Assembly: GCF_001898575.1 (NCBI RefSeq)
Contig: NZ_MKUD01000072.1
Coordinates: 187,654 to 251,653 of the forward strand
Reading direction: 5' to 3'
From: Spirosoma sp. 48-14
Lineage (GTDB): Bacteria; Bacteroidota; Bacteroidia; Cytophagales; Spirosomataceae
Length of the DNA stretch: 64,000 nt
Shown: one piece after another, positions 61,355 to 64,000 of the stretch
Layout: every line of letters begins with the position of its first letter
Numbering within the stretch: the first letter of the stretch is position 1
Translations under genes and position numbers: made by a program
The notes under the pieces: model-generated
Told to the model about the DNA's origin: nothing
Seen by the model: the letters and a program-made list of their open reading frames with translations, nothing else
Databases searched by the model: none

Positions 61355-61405
61355 AAGAGCGAATTACCTTCGATAAACTTTCGCTCATTCGCTCTTTCAC
61401 TCTTT
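61333..61405. repeat. Second GAGTGAATGAGTGAA palindrome, between hydrolase and MFS genes
   Basis: The left arm at 61333-61363 is identical to the reverse complement of the right arm of the element at 60396. The right arm at 61379-61405 pairs with it at about 24 of 27 positions around a 15-base loop. It overlaps the last codons and stop of the hydrolase gene (61354) and abuts the MFS ATG at 61406, leaving no room for any other initiation signal. Confidence 0.9.
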
Positions 61406-62722
61406 ATGTCTAAAAACATCCCCCGTATCCTCACCGCCTGGACGTTTTACGACTGGGCCAATTCAGTACATTCGCTGGTTATTGTATCCAGTATTTTCCC
61501 GGTTTATTTCTCAGCCACTGCGCTCAACGAAACAGGCGGCCCGGTGATCAATTTTCTGGGTGTCTCCATCAAAAACTCAGTCCTGTTTTCCTATACCATT
61601 TCGGCCGCTTTTCTGTTTACGGCTCTCCTCTCGCCTATCTGCACCGCCGTTGCCGATTACAGCGGGCGAAAAAAAGCATTCATGAAAGTGTTTTGCTATA
61701 CGGGAGCTATCAGTTGCAGCCTTTTGTATTTTTTTGTTCGGGAAACCACTACGTTTGCCGTTATCTGCTTCTGGCTCAGCCTGATTGGCTGGAGTGGCAG
61801 TATCGTATTCTATAACTCCTACCTACCCGATATTGCTACCGAAGACCAATACGATCGGGTCAGTGCCCGTGGTTTTTCGATGGGGTATCTGGGCAGCGTA
61901 CTGCTGATGGTATTCAACCTGCTGGTCATTCTGAAACGCGAGTGGTTTGGTAATATTTCCGAAGCAATGGCCTCCCGGATCGCCTTCCTGACGGTTGGCT
62001 TATGGTGGATCGTCTTTGCTCAGATCCCGTTCAGCCGATTGCCTGACGGCACCCGAAAAGCCGTCGGAAAAACCGGAAATTACCTGCTAAACGGCTTTAA
62101 AGAACTACGCCATGTATGGGCCGAACTCCAGGGACTACCGTTAGCCAAACGCTTCCTTGTATCGTTTTTTGTGTATAACATGGCTGTTCAGACCGTCATG
62201 TACGTAGCGACGATTTTCGGGAGCGACGAGCTGAAATTGCCCGGTCAAAGCCTGATTATTACCATTCTGCTCATTCAGTTGGTCGCCATTCCAGGCGCTT
62301 ATGGCTTTTCTCGGCTTTCCGAACGGATCGGAAACACCTACTCCCTTATGACCGCCGTTGTCATCTGGATTGGGATTTGCGCGGCCGCCTATTTCGTTCA
62401 GACCGAATCGCAGTTTTTTATTCTGGCGGGTGTTGTTGGACTGGTGATGGGCGGAATTCAGTCACTATCGCGGTCAACCTATTCCAAGCTCATCCCGGCC
62501 ACCACCGATACCGCTTCGTATTTTAGTTTCTACGACGTGACGGAGAAAACCTCCATTGTATTTGGTACGCTGGTGTATGGACTGATCGAGCAGCTAACGG
62601 GAAGTATGCGGAACAGCGTATTGGCACTGCTGGTGCTGTTTGTGGTCGGGTTTATGCTTTTGTGGCGGATTCCATCACAAAAAATTTACCATGCCCGTTT
62701 GGAAACAGAAGAAGTTTCGTAA
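61406..62722 (+). CDS. MFS transporter, UMF1 (Atg22-like) family
   Basis: A 438-residue protein with 12 predicted helices. It starts MSKNIPRILTAWTFYDWANS, and the FYDWANS motif plus SAISAVxDYSGRKK-like VADYSGRKKAFMKVF is diagnostic for the UMF1/Atg22 group. The second half has SLSRSTYSKLIPATTDTA. The substrate is unknown in bacteria; yeast Atg22 exports amino acids from the vacuole. The start codon is directly behind a palindrome, so translation may be affected by it. Confidence 0.92.
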   Translation: MSKNIPRILTAWTFYDWANSVHSLVIVSSIFPVYFSATALNETGGPVINFLGVSIKNSVLFSYTISAAFLFTALLSPICTAVADYSGRKKAFMKVFCYTGAISCSLLYFFVRETTTFAVICFWLSLIGWSGSIVFYNSYLPDIATEDQYDRVSARGFSMGYLGSVLLMVFNLLVILKREWFGNISEAMASRIAFLTVGLWWIVFAQIPFSRLPDGTRKAVGKTGNYLLNGFKELRHVWAELQGLPLAKRFLVSFFVYNMAVQTVMYVATIFGSDELKLPGQSLIITILLIQLVAIPGAYGFSRLSERIGNTYSLMTAVVIWIGICAAAYFVQTESQFFILAGVVGLVMGGIQSLSRSTYSKLIPATTDTASYFSFYDVTEKTSIVFGTLVYGLIEQLTGSMRNSVLALLVLFVVGFMLLWRIPSQKIYHARLETEEVS

Positions 62723-62746
62723 GTTTGCAAGCCCGAAAGGGAGCAA

Positions 62747-62824
62747 AGGAGGTTAGCTCAGTTGGTTCAGAGCGCTGCTTTGACAGAGCAGAGGTCAGCG
62801 GTTCGAGCCCGCTACTTCCTACCA
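62747..62824 (+). tRNA. tRNA-Val (anticodon GAC)
   Basis: A 78-nt tRNA including the encoded CCA. Acceptor AGGAGGT pairs with ACTTCCT. The D-arm is GCTCAGTTGGTTCAGAGC, the anticodon stem-loop CTGCTTTGACAGAGCAG reads GUC/GUU valine codons and the T-arm is AGCGGTTCGAGCCCGCT. It starts 24 bases after the MFS stop and is followed by its own terminator. Confidence 0.95.
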
Positions 62825-62825
62825 A

Positions 62826-62870
62826 AGAAGGGCTGATTGCGTGAAAGCGCAGTCAGCCCTTCTTTTTTTT
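62826..62870 (+). terminator. Terminator of tRNA-Val
   Basis: A 16-bp stem AGAAGGGCTGATTGCG / CGCAGTCAGCCCTTCT with one G-U pair and a 6-base loop, followed by eight T residues (62863-62870). It begins two bases after the tRNA CCA. Confidence 0.93.
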
Positions 62871-62971
62871 AAGATTACCTACTGATTGTGAGGGCATTAT
62901 GGATCAAGGTCAAAAGTTGTGGAGGGCATAGGATTTATCTAGGTTTGTGCGGTTAATCAAACCGCGTCGTT

Positions 62972-63334
62972 TTGGAAAGTTTCTTGCCCATCATTCAGTT
63001 TCTGTTGCCCGAGTTCATCCTAGAAAATTTCGAGTTGACTTCTATTGACCGCCAGGATGGCATCTTCCAAGTGCATATCGAGGAGAAAAATGCCGATGAG
63101 ACTGATCCAGAAAGGAAAAACCTGCTCTCCAAAGGCTTTTTTCCTACCATTACCGTTCAGGACTTTCCCATCCGTGGCCACCAGGTCTTCCTCCACATCA
63201 AACGGCGTCGATGGCTCAATACCAAGACCGGTAAAGTCGTCTATCGAGACTGGACTCAAGTGGCTGATGGAACGCGGATGACCAGTGAGTTTTCCGCTTT
63301 TTTAAAACAAATCAGTCGATACCAACCCCACTAG
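62972..63334 (+). CDS. ISAon1-family transposase N-terminal region protein (orfA)
   Basis: A 120-residue protein from a TTG at 62972: ESFLPIIQFLLPEFILENFE, then LLSKGFFPTITVQDFPIRGH, HIKRRRWLNTKTGK and RDWTQVADGTRMTSEFSAFL. This is the family's conserved OrfA, presumed to be a DNA-binding part of the transposase. Near the end the sequence CTTTTTTAAAAC (63297-63308) could be a ribosomal slip site. OrfA ends in the sequence that continues in the +1 frame as orfB. Confidence 0.88.
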   Translation: MESFLPIIQFLLPEFILENFELTSIDRQDGIFQVHIEEKNADETDPERKNLLSKGFFPTITVQDFPIRGHQVFLHIKRRRWLNTKTGKVVYRDWTQVADGTRMTSEFSAFLKQISRYQPH

Positions 63335-63335
63335 C

Positions 63336-64000
63336 ATCCGGTCAATTGGCAATTTTTATGGGGTTGGTGGTTCTGTTTTATTGCGTCAATACCGTGACTG
63401 TCAGAGTGGATTTGCCAATTGGGAGCAACGAGCCCACGCTAAAGACTGGCTGCTGTATCCCCCAAACCTGGGTACTCATCTGTCGTTGGATGAAACGAGT
63501 CTGTCGCAAGGGGAACTCTACACCATTCTGACCAATAAGGCGGCTAAAGGGGGCCAGGTCGGACCGCCGATGCGGAAGCATCGTGGCGATTGTGGCAGGC
63601 ACCAAGGCTGAAACAGTAATCGACGTATTGCGTAAGTTGCCTGAAAAACAGCGCAAAAAGGTACAAGAAGTTACTCTGGACATGGCGGGGAACATGGCCC
63701 TGATTGTTAAGAAATGCTTTCCTAAGGCCACTCAGGTCACTGACCGCTTCCATGTGCAACAACTGGCTCTGGAGGCCGTTCAGGATATGCGTATTGCGTA
63801 CCGCTGGCAGGCTCTGGAAGCCGAAAATGAAGCCCTTGAGCAGGCTAAGCTCAGCCAGACCGACTATCAAGCGGAACTACTTTCCAATGGCGATACGGTG
63901 AAACAACTGCTAGCTCGTAGCCGCTATGTGCTCTATAAAAAGGCCACTGACTGGACGTCCAGCCAGCAAGAGCGGGCCGATCTGCTGTTTGAGCGGTATC
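63336..64000 (+). pseudogene. ISAon1-family transposase (orfB), frame-shifted and truncated by the window
   Basis: The first part reads, in the frame +1 to orfA, RSIGNFYGVGGSVLLRQYRD, ANWEQRAHAKDWLLYPPNLG and THLSLDETSLSQGELYTILT (the catalytic Asp is in SLDETSL), ending TNKAAKGG near 63555. The family continues in a different frame from about 63577: SIVAIVAGTKAETVI, VQEVTLDMAGNMALIV and QVTDRFHVQQLALEAV. Between them about 20 bases (63554-63574) do not fit either frame. The ORF runs off the window end. Confidence 0.8.

Larger units (their letters stand above)
62972..64000 (+). mobile_element. ISAon1-type insertion sequence (right side cut by the window)
   Basis: Contains the N-terminal-region ORF and the transposase ORF of an ISAon1-type element, common in Bacteroidota. 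The left end is unresolved: it must lie between the tRNA-Val terminator (62870) and about 62972. The right end is outside the window. The frame changes in the transposase suggest this copy may be inactive. Confidence 0.85.

Noticed and set aside
60396..61405. GAGTGAA repeats as a possible CRISPR array
   Set aside because: There are only two sites a kilobase apart, the arms are inverted within each site, there are no regular spacers and no cas genes.

Overview
The window looks like a chromosomal segment from a Bacteroidota bacterium of the Cytophagales, most likely a Spirosoma-like member. This is inferred from gene content and protein style, because no 16S rRNA is present. Supporting signs are a C-terminal type IX secretion (T9SS) sorting domain, Bacteroidota-type lipoprotein signals, an Lnb/DUF4105 lipoprotein N-acyltransferase homologue, a Wzi-type capsule protein, LytTR response regulators, an ISAon1-type insertion sequence, and starts that mostly lack a Shine-Dalgarno sequence. 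Nearly all of it is ordinary chromosome. There is one insertion sequence at the right edge and no CRISPR array or prophage.

Left part (1-15.8 kb): a large secreted CotH/lamin-tail protein is followed by the most coherent system here, a complete urate-degradation cluster. Six minus-strand genes (allantoinase, allantoate amidohydrolase, ureidoglycine aminohydrolase, OHCU decarboxylase, 5-hydroxyisourate hydrolase, and a second M20-type amidohydrolase that best fits ureidoglycolate amidohydrolase) diverge from a plus-strand urate oxidase. Read as chemistry they take urate to glyoxylate, CO2 and ammonia by the plant-type ureide route. Next come small proteins (a DUF937 protein and a NuiA-like nuclease-inhibitor homologue), an AT-rich O-antigen-ligase/TPR protein, and the conserved translation block thrS-infC-rpmI-rplT.

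Middle (18-43.7 kb): a TPR lipoprotein, an rRNA-type methyltransferase, EVE and DinB proteins, a Wzi-family protein, a CAP lipoprotein, a TPR histidine kinase with its LytTR regulator, and an ECF sigma factor. Then come topoisomerase IV subunit A with a broken VOC gene and a SanA-like protein, an enolase-superfamily / 2-hydroxyacid dehydrogenase / CE7 esterase group, Lnb-rsmI-PCD, small membrane proteins, two tRNA-Ser genes, type I asparaginase and TatD.

Right part (43.8-64 kb): an envelope-glycan block (two processive-type GT2 enzymes, a NodB-type deacetylase, a methyltransferase and an LPG-synthase-like flippase), then ruvC and a LytS/LytTR two-component pair. These are followed by a tatA microgene with a Tat-like intradiol dioxygenase, a pirin-like protein, YjbQ, an Rpn-type nuclease, a YyaL thioredoxin-domain protein, a T9SS cargo protein, an alpha/beta hydrolase, an MFS (UMF1) transporter, tRNA-Val, and an IS element with shifted frames cut by the window end.

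The most unusual non-coding signal is a family of 'stuttering' palindromes. Their arms are built from near-repeats of short words such as GAGTGAATGAGTGAA. They lie between genes at five or more places, and one forms the coding sequence of a lipoprotein signal peptide. A second signal is a shared element of about 26 nt upstream of both the LytS/LytTR operon and tatA. I could not assign Bacteroidota promoters (-33 TTTG / -7 TAnnTTTG) with confidence.
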